NCBI RefSeq assembly: GCF_038237375.1
Contig: NZ_CP151273.1
Location: 2,294,001 to 2,358,000, forward strand
Source of the DNA: Alcaligenes sp. SDU_A2
Lineage (GTDB): Bacteria > Pseudomonadota > Gammaproteobacteria > Burkholderiales > Burkholderiaceae_B
Direction of reading: 5' to 3'
DNA: 64,000 nt
Translations under genes and position numbers: made by a program
Part shown: positions 25,249 to 33,894 of the stretch, one piece after another
Position numbering within the stretch: the stretch's first letter is position 1
Layout of the letters: every line of letters starts with the position of its first letter
Notes under the pieces: model-generated
The model's database searches: none
Told to the model about the DNA's origin: nothing
The model's input: only the letters and a program-made list of their open reading frames with translations

Positions 25249-25561
25249 ACTCGGCCTCGCTCATGTAATACAAAGTGGCCTGGGCATTCCTGAAGGAATC
25301 TCGCCCTAACGACAGGCTGTCATCCTGCCGATGCACCATAAACTCTCCAGGCGGCACGGCCAGGTGCCTGAACTGCCCCAGCAAAGGGCTGCCTGGCACC
25401 AGGGCCACGCCCTGCAATACAACGGCCGTGCGGGCGTCTTGCAGCCCCAACACCCACAGACCGGCCTCGCTGTTCCAGTCCAGTCGTAAAAAATAGGTGT
25501 TTCCCTCCAGGCTGGCTTCAACGACGAAGCTGTTCTGGTCTGCCAATGGAATCGCAATCAT
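25235..25561 (-). CDS. Baseplate plug-like protein (DUF6983)
   Basis: A 108-residue protein of the size and pattern of small baseplate plug proteins: IPLADQNSFVVEASLEGNTYFLRLDWN, then RHLAVPPGEFMV. The start at 25561 is the first ATG that fits the family; the longer frame overlaps the previous gene deeply. Family assignment is from memory of the motif. Confidence 0.7.
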   Translation of the reverse strand: MIAIPLADQNSFVVEASLEGNTYFLRLDWNSEAGLWVLGLQDARTAVVLQGVALVPGSPLLGQFRHLAVPPGEFMVHRQDDSLSLGRDSFRNAQATLYYMSEAEYAAL

Positions 25562-25575
25562 GTGCCTTACTCCGT

Positions 25576-26121
25576 TTATGTCACCGGGGCCGGCGGCACG
25601 TCCGTGGCCGTGGCATCGCTGACCTTGCCGCTCTTGGCCCCCGTCTGTCCGGCCTTGCCCTTGGCAGACTGCGCCACATTGGCCGGGGGCAAATGCCCTT
25701 CCCGCAACGTCACCATGACGATTTTCTGAAAGCTGCACTCCAGGCTTAATTGTTCACCACTCGGACTACGCGAGATCTTGGCGCTCAGCATCGCAAAATT
25801 CACGTAGACATCGGACCCCGTCACAATGGTGACCGGTACGCGCCGCTCCTGAATCTGGCGCAGCGCGTCTTTGACCGCCATCAATTTGGAACGACCGCTC
25901 GAGCCGAACGCAAAAATGCTGGCTGCCGTGATCACCCCGGACACCGTCAACTTTTCGGGCTCGCAAGCGATATGGTCCGTAATCGTGCTTCCATCCTCGA
26001 CTGCGTGCGCACTGACCTTGGCGGACAGTTCGGTCTGCTCGGTCAGCAACGCATCCAAGGGAATACTGCCCACCAGCGTCTGATTGCCTGTCAGACCAAA
26101 CAACAAAGATACAAATGCCAT
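25576..26121 (-). CDS. Dit-like baseplate/tail protein
   Basis: A 181-residue protein with SAHAVEDGSTITDHIACEPEKLTVSG, the pattern of the Dit-like N-terminal domain in this tail type. The C-terminal 40 residues are Gly/Ala/Lys-rich and low complexity. A GTG nine bases upstream (26130) could also serve as start. It lies downstream of a terminator after the tape measure gene. Confidence 0.75.
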   Translation of the reverse strand: MAFVSLLFGLTGNQTLVGSIPLDALLTEQTELSAKVSAHAVEDGSTITDHIACEPEKLTVSGVITAASIFAFGSSGRSKLMAVKDALRQIQERRVPVTIVTGSDVYVNFAMLSAKISRSPSGEQLSLECSFQKIVMVTLREGHLPPANVAQSAKGKAGQTGAKSGKVSDATATDVPPAPVT

Positions 26122-26133
26122 ACTGAGCACCCA

Positions 26134-26156
26134 TAAAAATGCCGCCCAAAGGCGGC
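26134..26156 (-). terminator. Intrinsic terminator between tape measure and Dit genes
   Basis: On the minus strand GCCGCC (26151-26156 complement) pairs with GGCGGC around a 4-base loop, then five T's. It sits inside the tail operon. Confidence 0.72.
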
Positions 26157-26161
26157 TGACC

Positions 26162-28000
26162 TCAAGGAGCTGCCTCTACGTTAGGCATGCCCATACCGGA
26201 TGCAAACGGAGCAGCCGACCCATAGCCCTGCTGCACGCCATGCTGTGCTGCGAGTGCAATCCTGCCGGGATCGCTATCTTTGGTGTGGATATTGATGGTC
26301 GTCATGCGGCCATCGGTATAGCTTGCCTCGGCACTGACGCCAGGCGCCGGGGTACTGAAGCCAAATGTGCTCATCAAGGTGTCCACGCCGGGAATCTTCT
26401 TGACCATGCCCGTAAAGAAGTCGCCCACTTTCGCAAACTGCTGCTCAAACCAGTCAAACAGATTCTTAAAGACGGCTTGGATCGCCTGCCAGGCCTGATC
26501 AGCCGCATTGGTAAAGCTGTCCCACAAGCCGGTGACGACCTCGGTGATCTTGCCCCAGTGCGCGAACAACAGCGCAACAACAGCCACAATCAAGGTCGGA
26601 ATCCAGCCAATCACCATGACCAGCCCAAGAACCACGGTTCCGATCATGCTGAATTTGGACAGCCACTGGTCCAACTGCTCCGATGAAAAACCAAACAGAT
26701 TCCTCACCCACTCCAGGGCATCCCGTACCGCCTGGATCTTGCCTTCCCATTCGCTGGACTGCCCGATAATGGACCCCAGCAGTGAATCACCACCCGACAG
26801 CCACGCCTGAACATCGCTGAAAATCAGACTGATGGCCTCCAGCACGATCATCCAGCGCAGAAAAGGAGCCAACATCACCCAGAATTGCCTGGCGAGCACG
26901 CTTGTCAGGCCCGATAAGCCGCGCAGCACCGCCCCCAAGGACACAGCGCTGCCCACCAGACGGTTCATCGCCCAGGATGCCCCCATCAGCAGCAACAGAT
27001 CCAGAATTTCGCGCAGATTGTCGCCAAGAAAGCGCAACACCGTTGTCAAAAACTTAATGACACCGTGCTGCTTGAGCATCTCCCAGCTGGTTCTGCCCAC
27101 CTGATCCTGAAAGTCCGTCATCGCCCCTTGAAGGGACTTGGGCATCGCCTGGACATCCTTGCTCATGCCCGACAACTGGCTGCGCAAGGCGGGAATCATG
27201 GCTTCGGTCGTAATCTTGCCTTCGTTGACCAATTGCTGAAAATTTTCCCGAGTCGCGCCCAGCGCCGGACTGGTCTGGTTCAACCCCGCCAACAAATAAC
27301 TGAGCATGCGCTGATTCGTGCTCAGCATGCTCTGGAAACCTTGGCCGCTCAATGCCCCCTTATTCATGTCCTGAGCGAACTGCTCAATGAACTGGGCAGC
27401 CTGGCTGGCGTCGGCACCGCTGGCTGCCAAGGACAGGTTCGTGGCCGAAACCACATCCAGGGTATCCCGCGTACTCTTGCCCAGCGCCTTCATGGCCTGA
27501 TCGGTACGCACAAACAAATCCACACTGGCTTCGAAAGGCTGATGCGACTGGCGCGAACTGGCCGACAGTTCCTGATCGACCGCCGCGAACTCCTCCTGGC
27601 TGCCGGTGGCCCCTTTTAACCGCGCCTGGGTCCGGCCAAACTGGTCCCCCGCCATCACAAACGATTTCAGCGTGTCAAAGCCGACAAACTCCCTGACCAC
27701 GCCACGAACCGCCCCGGCCAAGGAGTTAAACCGCCCTTGGATGTCCTTGACGTTCTGCACAGAACGCCGCTGCTCCTGGTTCAGTTGGCGTTGCGCCCAG
27801 ATCGTGCGCATCACGCTATCGACCGCGGCGACATGGTCTTTCAGCGATTCGCGCGCACTCGCACGCCAACTGCTCGCCGCAGTGCGCCCATGCGCCGCAA
27901 CCTGGCCAAGCCACGACTGCACGGCTTGAATGTCCTGTTTCAGGCTGGAGTTATCGACCTGATAACGTATCAGCGTTACAACTTCACGAACAGTGGTCAT
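26162..28000 (-). CDS. Tail tape measure protein
   Basis: A 612-residue protein with an N-terminal tape-measure domain (residues 85-300; ASQAAQFIEQFAQDMNKGALSGQGFQ and later KITTEAMIPAL), central hydrophobic segments (ILDLLLLMGASWAMNRLVG; WIPTLIVAVVALLFAHWG) and long helices. At the usual 0.15 nm per residue it would set a tail about 90 nm long. The start overlaps the preceding small gene by four bases. Confidence 0.9.
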   Translation of the reverse strand: MTTVREVVTLIRYQVDNSSLKQDIQAVQSWLGQVAAHGRTAASSWRASARESLKDHVAAVDSVMRTIWAQRQLNQEQRRSVQNVKDIQGRFNSLAGAVRGVVREFVGFDTLKSFVMAGDQFGRTQARLKGATGSQEEFAAVDQELSASSRQSHQPFEASVDLFVRTDQAMKALGKSTRDTLDVVSATNLSLAASGADASQAAQFIEQFAQDMNKGALSGQGFQSMLSTNQRMLSYLLAGLNQTSPALGATRENFQQLVNEGKITTEAMIPALRSQLSGMSKDVQAMPKSLQGAMTDFQDQVGRTSWEMLKQHGVIKFLTTVLRFLGDNLREILDLLLLMGASWAMNRLVGSAVSLGAVLRGLSGLTSVLARQFWVMLAPFLRWMIVLEAISLIFSDVQAWLSGGDSLLGSIIGQSSEWEGKIQAVRDALEWVRNLFGFSSEQLDQWLSKFSMIGTVVLGLVMVIGWIPTLIVAVVALLFAHWGKITEVVTGLWDSFTNAADQAWQAIQAVFKNLFDWFEQQFAKVGDFFTGMVKKIPGVDTLMSTFGFSTPAPGVSAEASYTDGRMTTINIHTKDSDPGRIALAAQHGVQQGYGSAAPFASGMGMPNVEAAP

Positions 28001-28125
28001 TTTCTATCCGCCAGGTGTTCGGCCTGAGCCGCGGCCTCGGCGTCCATGAGATGGTTGAGTTTGATCAAATCGAGCAGCAGGACCTCCCGCCGGCGCACTT
28101 CGCCGACGGTGGTCCGGCCTGCCAT
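27997..28125 (-). CDS. Small protein after the tail chaperone (possible frameshift extension)
   Basis: A 42-residue open frame starting MAGRTTVGEVRRREVLLLDL. The same frame is open back to 28227 across the end of the chaperone gene, in the -1 frame relative to it. That is the position and shape of a gpGT-type extension, but I see no classic slippery heptamer, so independent initiation at 28125 is also possible. Confidence 0.5.
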   Translation of the reverse strand: MAGRTTVGEVRRREVLLLDLIKLNHLMDAEAAAQAEHLADRK

Positions 28126-28139
28126 CACAGGCCGCCAGA

Positions 28140-28619
28140 TCAGAAATTCCCGCTGGATTTCTGCGCGATACGAGCCAACTGGTCTGCTTTGACTAGGCTC
28201 AGGTCCAGACCAAAATGGCTGAGCCAACGCCCCAAAGGGGCTGCAAAATTGACCTTGATCACGTGAAACAGCAGTTCCAGAATTTCCGTGAACTCGCGAA
28301 ACGCCAACGCGCGCGCCGCCTTGTCCAAAGCCATATCCTGGCCGTTGATCGAGACGGCGACCGAATCCGCTGTCACCAGCCGATCGACCCAGGTCTTGAG
28401 CTGCTTGCCATCGAGCTTGAGGGACAGTTTCTCGATGGCGCTGGCCATCGCCAGCCCCCCTTGCTCCTCGCTCTGGCCCAATCCGGCCGAGATCAGATCG
28501 CCAATGGCCGGCAGCAGGTCTTTTTGCAGATCGCCAAAGACCTCCAAGGCCTCGAAGGCATCCATCGGCGTAATGAAAAAGGTACTTTCATTGACCTTGA
28601 CTTCGACAGGACGTGCCAT
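28140..28619 (-). CDS. Tail assembly chaperone
   Basis: A 159-residue mostly helical protein between tube and tape measure genes, where tail assembly chaperones are found. MARPVEVKVNESTFFITPMD start, then a central helical body (AFREFTEILELLFHVIKVNF). Its start overlaps the tube stop (TGATG). Confidence 0.78.
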   Translation of the reverse strand: MARPVEVKVNESTFFITPMDAFEALEVFGDLQKDLLPAIGDLISAGLGQSEEQGGLAMASAIEKLSLKLDGKQLKTWVDRLVTADSVAVSINGQDMALDKAARALAFREFTEILELLFHVIKVNFAAPLGRWLSHFGLDLSLVKADQLARIAQKSSGNF

Positions 28620-29050
28620 CAGTCGCCACCCCCGCCGTGCGTGAATGCACCTACGGCTTCCAGCACCCATTCTTTGTTGGTGGGCGTGTTGGCAAAGGTC
28701 GCCGCCGCTTGCTTGACCATCCAGGCCGTGCCTGCAAACAGCGTGCCGCCGCGCAGATCCGTCACCAGAATCGGGAAGGCACCATTGCCGCCCGACAGAC
28801 GATCCGCATTGCACAAGTCCGACAGCACTGCATTACTGCGGCTGGTCGGCTGCAGCGTGATCTTGACGGTGTGGCGCGGGTCATGACTGAGCGTGCGGGT
28901 CACATCGCCGTACACGCCCACGACGCTGGCGACACCCTCGCCCTTGGGTTCGATGCTTAGAAAGCTGCTTTCGGACACGCCCGAAACAGTGTGCGCGCCC
29001 ACCACGATCTTGACCTGTTTGGGGTCGTACGTTTTCACATTAGTTGCCAT
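28619..29050 (-). CDS. Tail tube protein (DUF3277 family)
   Basis: A 143-residue tube protein: KQVKIVVGAHTVSGVSESSFLSIEP at the N terminus and TLQPTSRSNAVLSDLCNAD in the middle match DUF3277 tubes. The stacked hexamer ring of the inner tail. Lies directly downstream of the sheath gene and is paired with DUF3383 sheaths in other phages. Confidence 0.87.
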   Translation of the reverse strand: MATNVKTYDPKQVKIVVGAHTVSGVSESSFLSIEPKGEGVASVVGVYGDVTRTLSHDPRHTVKITLQPTSRSNAVLSDLCNADRLSGGNGAFPILVTDLRGGTLFAGTAWMVKQAAATFANTPTNKEWVLEAVGAFTHGGGGD

Positions 29051-29063
29051 TTCCGGCTCCAGA

Positions 29064-29090
29064 AAGAAAAGCCCAGCTCATGGCCGGGCG
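29064..29090 (-). terminator. Terminator-like hairpin between sheath and tube genes
   Basis: On the minus strand GCCCGGCC and the facing arm ending GGGC form an imperfect stem followed by TTTTCTTT. Weaker than the other late-operon terminators. Confidence 0.5.
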
Positions 29091-29097
29091 AAGTTTG

Positions 29098-30456
29098 TTA
29101 GACGGCGTAGCTCAGGCTGCCTTTGACTTCGGCCACATGAATGGCACCGGCCAGCCGCGCGGTGAAGCTGACATCGCGCAACACGCGATTGGCCTTGTCG
29201 TTGAACGGAACCTGGCTGCTGCGAGGCAGGCGCAAGGTGTAGCTGGGCACGATGCGATCGTTCTCGTCCAGTTCCTCGGGCGCAATGCCGCCGCGACGCA
29301 CGTTCAGATCCAGCGGAGCGCGGATCGCGTTGCCGATCATCTGGATGCCATCGTCGGTAAACGGCGTACGGCCATCGGCATTGATCATGGCCGAGGCCAC
29401 CGACACTTTGATCTGATCGACCAGCGCATCGCGCAAGCGAATGACGTCAATCCATTCACCCGCGGCCGTCTTGCCGCCTTGGGTCACGGCGAAATTGCGG
29501 AATCGCTCGAAGGTGGAGAAGTTCTTGCCGTGTGCGGTCAGGGCCTGGCCTTCGCTCAGCTCGTCGTACGCAATGCCCGCCAGTTTCTTCAAGGCCCACG
29601 ACTCCTGGCCAGGGTAGAAGGTGAACATGGACGACATGATGGCCGCCTCCGGATACTGGGTCTGAGCCCGGGCGCTGTACAGACCGAAAGTACGGAAGTA
29701 CTGGCTGGCCTGCAGGTCCGAGGCCAGGTCGTTGCTGATGCCTGCATCGATGATGCCGGGTTCGTCGCTGGCCGTACCGAACAGCTTTTCATTGGATTCG
29801 GTCCAGGCGGCGGCCGCCTTCACATCGGCCGGGACGCGACTGGTCAGCACCAGGCCATACCAGTTGAATGGTCCATTGGCAATGGCAGCCAGCGCCTGCG
29901 TAACGGTCTCCACGCTGGGCGTGATCGCCATGGACAGATTGCCTTTAAGTTGCACCGACATGGCGGCACCGATCGTGTTGTTGCTCACCGTCACCACACC
30001 GGCCGCGGCGGTCGCCGTGAATGGGGCGGCGGTGTTGTTGATGGCCGAGGCCAAGCCGGTGGCCACTGCGGCCACCGTGTCGGTAGCCAGCGCGGTGTAG
30101 ATGGCCTGAGCCTGTACCTGGTTGCCGGACGAGTCACGCCAGCGCAGCAACGCAAGGTACTCGGCACCGACGGCGGCGTGCGATACGGTAATTTTCAGCT
30201 CGTCGACCTGGCGACGACCGATGAAGACCTGACGCACCGACGGGATCTGCGCAAACGCGTCGCGGGCGGCCCAGTACAGCGGGTCGCTGTCCTGCAGGCC
30301 CATATCCAGCAACTCGTTGGCGCTGGTAATGGTCATGGCTCGCGCCGTAGACAGAACGTGGCTGCCCAGAATGAGCATGTCCGAAAAAGACTGTTCGTTG
30401 ATCGCGGTCGTACGCAACGCAATGGTCACGTCAGCGATCCGGGAAAGTGTTGCCAT
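29098..30456 (-). CDS. Contractile tail sheath protein (DUF3383 family)
   Basis: A 452-residue sheath protein. N-terminal IADVTIALRTTAINEQSFSDMLILG is typical of DUF3383. The central insertion domain includes FTATAAAGVVTVSNNTIG, and the C-terminal domain ends KANRVLRDVSFTARLAGAIH. Sheath contraction powers the spike. Start at 30456 follows a clear gap from the previous gene containing a terminator. Confidence 0.9.
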   Translation of the reverse strand: MATLSRIADVTIALRTTAINEQSFSDMLILGSHVLSTARAMTITSANELLDMGLQDSDPLYWAARDAFAQIPSVRQVFIGRRQVDELKITVSHAAVGAEYLALLRWRDSSGNQVQAQAIYTALATDTVAAVATGLASAINNTAAPFTATAAAGVVTVSNNTIGAAMSVQLKGNLSMAITPSVETVTQALAAIANGPFNWYGLVLTSRVPADVKAAAAWTESNEKLFGTASDEPGIIDAGISNDLASDLQASQYFRTFGLYSARAQTQYPEAAIMSSMFTFYPGQESWALKKLAGIAYDELSEGQALTAHGKNFSTFERFRNFAVTQGGKTAAGEWIDVIRLRDALVDQIKVSVASAMINADGRTPFTDDGIQMIGNAIRAPLDLNVRRGGIAPEELDENDRIVPSYTLRLPRSSQVPFNDKANRVLRDVSFTARLAGAIHVAEVKGSLSYAV

Positions 30457-30469
30457 GAGGTGGCTCCAA

Positions 30470-30497
30470 AAGAAAAAGCCACCGTGGCGGTGGCTGT
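30470..30497 (-). terminator. Intrinsic terminator between neck and sheath genes
   Basis: On the minus strand AGCCACC and GGTGGCT pair around a short loop and are followed by TTTTTCTTTT. Located inside the late operon. Confidence 0.72.
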
Positions 30498-30520
30498 GGC
30501 AGTGAAAAAAATGGTCCGGC

Positions 30521-31027
30521 TCAAGGGGCCCTGAATATCTTGGGCACCCACTCGCCCGCACGGGCGTTCATGCCGACCTCGACGGTGTCGATAAGGCCGA
30601 CGTCATCTTCAATAAAGGCGGTGTGCCCGGACTCCAGATCCAGAACGGCCCGGGGCTCTTGCCCTCCGCCCTCCAGCGGCACGGACAAAACCTGCAGACG
30701 CACCGGCCGCAGCGCCGTGATGTTGAGCTGTTCGCTCAGGTCCTGCATCGCCTGATTCTGCAAAACAAGCTGCAATGTATCCAGGGCATCGAAGCCGCCA
30801 GAACCGAAATACTGCAAACGGATGGAAACCGGTCGATGAAAACTGACTCGGCCGGCCCCCGTTGCACGAACAGGCGCACGCTGGCCCGAGCCAAGTTCGC
30901 CCAGCTCCAGTCCCAGCATAATGAAAGGCCGGGCAGGCAAAGCGTCGGTGTGATCGCTGTGGATCACCGTGCCGGGAGCCACCGCTGTCGAGATCAGGGT
31001 ATAGAAATCGTGACGCACACTACTCAT
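30521..31027 (-). CDS. Tail terminator / neck protein
   Basis: A 168-residue protein preceding the sheath gene. Size, position and the pattern LISTAVAPGTVIHSDH, then RPVSIRLQYFG, resemble the phage neck terminator family (LIC_12616-like), which caps the tail at its head-proximal end. It is the first structural gene of the element, so the head genes that should precede it are missing. Start at 31027; longer frames cross the terminator. Confidence 0.75.
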   Translation of the reverse strand: MSSVRHDFYTLISTAVAPGTVIHSDHTDALPARPFIMLGLELGELGSGQRAPVRATGAGRVSFHRPVSIRLQYFGSGGFDALDTLQLVLQNQAMQDLSEQLNITALRPVRLQVLSVPLEGGGQEPRAVLDLESGHTAFIEDDVGLIDTVEVGMNARAGEWVPKIFRAP

Positions 31028-31107
31028 CGGTTTCCTCTTCAGAAGAGCCGCCGCATCCGGTTGCCCGGCGCGGCATGCAACAGGCGACACCGTGACCGGG
31101 CGGCCAC

Positions 31108-31152
31108 AAAAAAAACGCCCCGAAACCGGATGGATATCCAATTTCTGGGGCG
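31108..31152 (-). terminator. Strong terminator ahead of the late operon
   Basis: On the minus strand CGCCCCAGAAA and TTTCGGGGCG pair around about 16 bases and are followed by eight T's. It lies between the early genes and the first tail gene, exactly where a Q-type antiterminator would act. Confidence 0.82.
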
Positions 31153-31210
31153 CTGATGAATGGCGGGGCTCCTGTCTGTGGACGCAACTTCGCCGCAGAT
31201 ATTGTCCCAA

Positions 31211-31480
31211 CTAGGGTCCTAATTCGCAACTACTTCCTGAAAACTCATGTCCCAATCGCCGCCAGGCATAGCTCGTAGAGCGCGTGCCCTCTCCGATCCG
31301 TTCCACATGGCCGCCCTCGATCAAATAGTCCAGCACGCGTCTGACGCCCTTGCGGGCCGCCTCTGTTTGCGCCGGCGTCAGGGACCGGCCGGACGTAGCC
31401 TCCCGCACCAATTGCCCCATGCGAAATGCCCGTCCAGGATAAGGACGCATCAGGCCCAGAATCTCGCTGGCGTACTTCAC
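31211..31480 (-). CDS. Small winged-helix-like phage protein
   Basis: An 89-residue protein with a probable wHTH: FRMGQLVREATSGRSLTPAQ then KGVRRVLDYLIEGGHVERIG. Overlaps the stop of the upstream gene by four bases. Possibly a DNA-binding regulator of late genes. Confidence 0.6.
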   Translation of the reverse strand: MKYASEILGLMRPYPGRAFRMGQLVREATSGRSLTPAQTEAARKGVRRVLDYLIEGGHVERIGEGTRSTSYAWRRLGHEFSGSSCELGP

Positions 31481-31839
31481 GGCAGCACCTCCCGTTCCAC
31501 CAAAGACCTGAACTGATCCAGATGCCGCCTGTAGTCCTCGTCCCGCAACACGGCACCGGTCGCCTGCTGAATCCAGCGACGCGCCTGCACCCGGCGCTCG
31601 GTCGCCGAGTAGCGACCAAATTGCGAGTTCTTACGGGTGTATTCGGCCTGCACCACCATCGCCTCATGCCTGGGCAGACGCCGGTACAGACGATCTACCG
31701 CTTGCGCATGATCTTCGTTAACAGGCCGGCAGTCCCCCTCGTCCTCGGGCACATACGGTTCCATATTGCCCACCGTCGCACCCGACCAGCACCAGCGGGT
31801 CCAGTTCCACAGCAAATCATCACCACTTAGCTCGTACAT
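31477..31839 (-). CDS. Putative late antitermination (Q-like) protein
   Basis: A 120-residue protein with WNWTRWCWSG near the start and LYRRLPRHEAMVVQAEYTRK in the middle, a pattern reminiscent of phage antiterminator Q proteins, but I am not certain. Location supports it: after the replication genes, just before a strong terminator and the tail operon. Start at 31839 has AGGAGG close by; an ATGA-coupled start at 31947 would add 36 residues. Confidence 0.5.
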   Translation of the reverse strand: MYELSGDDLLWNWTRWCWSGATVGNMEPYVPEDEGDCRPVNEDHAQAVDRLYRRLPRHEAMVVQAEYTRKNSQFGRYSATERRVQARRWIQQATGAVLRDEDYRRHLDQFRSLVEREVLP

Positions 31840-31943
31840 GCATCCTCCTGTCTGTCCGGTACACCGCCCCGCCGGGGCACTTTCAATAAGAACGGCTGAC
31901 GCCTTGCCGCCCAGCGGCAACAGCGCCTGCCTATCGATACGGC

Positions 31944-32597
31944 TCATGCCCTTAGACACCCGGGCTGATCACGCTTTAAGCATTGCGCCAGCTCCTGTTC
32001 GCTGAGCGGCTGAAACCCGATGCGTTGCGTATCCACGCCGCCTTGCAGCGTTGCTTTGGCTCGCGCCGCATCGCCGATCAACACCGGAGGCTCGATAGGC
32101 TGGCCTGCATGGGCGTTCTGCGTCTCGGCAATTCCAGGCAGCCAGCGCGGATGCTCCAGGTCCGTGCGTATGGCGTAGCCACGATAGCGAGTCTCGAATT
32201 CGCGAGCCACAAACGGCCACTCCCCTTCTGTTTTCGTGCCCAGCGCCGCCCAACCGCCCATATCCTGCAGGACGGCCAGGATGACCGGATCATCGAATGT
32301 CACGCTGCGATACACGCCGACCGAACGAACGCCCCTGTCCACTTTGGTCCAGGCCAGCAAGGCCGAGTCCTGCGAGGACCCGCGCAGCAATTTGACGATA
32401 TCCGACGGCCTGGGCATGAATTGGCCATTGTCCGGATTCATGCAATGCGCCCCCAAAGCCTGACGCACGGCCTGGAAGTCAAACGGAACCATGGCCTCCC
32501 ACCAGACACTTAACGCAAAGCGGGACGTGTTCTTGCCATAAAAGGCGGACACGTCGGCCAGCAGAGCGAAAAAATCTCTTTTGTGCGTCTCTTGCAT
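31944..32597 (-). CDS. Phage DUF6475-like protein
   Basis: A 217-residue protein with KRDFFALLADVSAFYGKNTSRF and ALGAHCMNPDNGQFMPRPSDI near the N terminus, and TEGEWPFVAREFETRYRGYA later, like DUF6475 proteins found downstream of replication initiators. Perhaps a helicase-loader-like role, by position only. Starts two bases before the stop of the upstream gene. Confidence 0.65.
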   Translation of the reverse strand: MQETHKRDFFALLADVSAFYGKNTSRFALSVWWEAMVPFDFQAVRQALGAHCMNPDNGQFMPRPSDIVKLLRGSSQDSALLAWTKVDRGVRSVGVYRSVTFDDPVILAVLQDMGGWAALGTKTEGEWPFVAREFETRYRGYAIRTDLEHPRWLPGIAETQNAHAGQPIEPPVLIGDAARAKATLQGGVDTQRIGFQPLSEQELAQCLKRDQPGCLRA

Positions 32598-32598
32598 A

Positions 32599-33408
32599 TC
32601 AGCCTCCCATCGCCGCCCGACGGGCGATCTCCCGATTGCTCGCCTCCAGGCTTTCCTGGGCATTCAAGGCCTGTGCCGATGCCGTGTTCTTGACGGCAAA
32701 AAGTCCGGTCCAGCCTCGTTCTATGCTTTGTTCGATGACGGCGGCTGGTGATTGGCCTTGCTCGTACAATCTGGTCAAGGTCCGCAAAGACAGGCGCTGC
32801 GCAGCCGCAATCCAGGCCTTGCCGCTTTTCAGCTTGCGAAAGTCGTGCCACATCCGCCAGAGTTCGGGATCGAGCCAACCGGGGATATCCAGCCCAAACA
32901 GTTTTGATGATTCCTGACGGTTCATGGACGATTCAATGATGGTTATATGCGGGTGCAAGCTGCTGCGCCCTTTCGGACGCTCAATTGCACCCTTTGCGTT
33001 GTCCATTGCGCTGTTCATGTGCCCAGTTGCGCCCTTATCGGCACACACAAAGGGTGCACAATCTGCATGCTTATCCTGATCAGGAATAGGCGCACTTTCT
33101 GCGCCGTTTGCGCAAACCGATAATTCCCCACCATTAATCCAGTCCGGATTAATGCGATATTCACGCGACTGGCCTCGCCCACCATGCCCGTTTTTCACCA
33201 GAATCAACCAGCCGCTCTGCTCCATGCGACGCAATTGATATTGCACCGTGCGCCGCGATTGGCGTGTTTTCGACATCAGATGCTCGACTGACGGAAATAC
33301 CCTGGCCCCTTCATCGTCGGCATGATCGGCCAATGCCAGCGCAAGAATCATTTCTCCGCCACCACTAGGATATCGTTCAAACACCGCCGTCATTACTTTG
33401 ACGCTCAT
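32599..33408 (-). CDS. Phage replication protein O-like, HTH domain
   Basis: A 269-residue protein with an N-terminal winged-helix (residues 20-75; FPSVEHLMSKTRQSRRTVQ, then LRRMEQSGWL) typical of phage replication initiators, a low-complexity linker and a C-terminal helical region (WRMWHDFRKLKSGKAWI). First gene of the leftward early operon. Its retention in an element without a head is unexpected. Confidence 0.7.
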   Translation of the reverse strand: MSVKVMTAVFERYPSGGGEMILALALADHADDEGARVFPSVEHLMSKTRQSRRTVQYQLRRMEQSGWLILVKNGHGGRGQSREYRINPDWINGGELSVCANGAESAPIPDQDKHADCAPFVCADKGATGHMNSAMDNAKGAIERPKGRSSLHPHITIIESSMNRQESSKLFGLDIPGWLDPELWRMWHDFRKLKSGKAWIAAAQRLSLRTLTRLYEQGQSPAAVIEQSIERGWTGLFAVKNTASAQALNAQESLEASNREIARRAAMGG

Positions 33409-33545
33409 ACCAGCTCCCTACCTCGCACGAGGTTTCAGATGACACGGGCGCAGCACCAGACCGCTCTATCCCGAGCGGTCCTGAAATAGGGTTGCTGCAA
33501 CCTTTTCCTGATCAAAAAAAACAGGTCTTGAATGTGTGAAAAGAC

Positions 33546-33815
33546 TCAGGGCACGGACCCTGTCTCCACCCGCCGAGAAGAAGAATGTGAGCCATCTGTC
33601 CTAGGCGTATTGCCCGGGTCCTGGGCCAGATACCCCAACAGGGCCAGATAGGGCCGAAAGAGCCCGGCATGTTCTAGCAATACCCGCGATGGGATGCCAC
33701 GCTTTTTCCAGTTGCTGACGCGTTGCACAGCGCCAGGCGTCTGCCCGAACCCGAGCAGGCGCGCCACCTTGGTCGGCCCACCCATGCTGGTAATGATTAT
33801 GTTGGCTTTATCCAT
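33546..33815 (-). CDS. Cro-like/YdaS-type regulator
   Basis: An 89-residue protein with an HTH (GGPTKVARLLGFGQTPGAVQ then RVSNWKKRGIPSRVLLEH), similar to Cro/YdaS antitoxin-like regulators that oppose CI. Divergent from the CI-like gene, and reads in the same direction as the replication genes. Start at 33815. Confidence 0.75.
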   Translation of the reverse strand: MDKANIIITSMGGPTKVARLLGFGQTPGAVQRVSNWKKRGIPSRVLLEHAGLFRPYLALLGYLAQDPGNTPRTDGSHSSSRRVETGSVP

Positions 33816-33821
33816 AACCAA

Positions 33822-33838
33822 TTAAACAATATGTTTAA
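33822..33838. promoter_or_regulatory. Operator TTAAAC-N5-GTTTAA (immunity region)
   Basis: TTAAACAATATGTTTAA lies just upstream of the Cro-like gene in the divergent immunity promoter region. The same TTAAAC-N5-GTTTAA pattern occurs at 34785-34801 before the excisionase and integrase genes. Confidence 0.65.
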
Positions 33839-33894
33839 TATTTGGTCAACAGTATGTGTAACAACAGAGTTCACGTTTTGTTTATCCTTTTGAC

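Noticed and set aside
29044-30534. 496-codon open frame antisense to the sheath gene
   Set aside because: Shadow of the sheath coding frame; composition is unlike a protein and no ribosome site precedes it.
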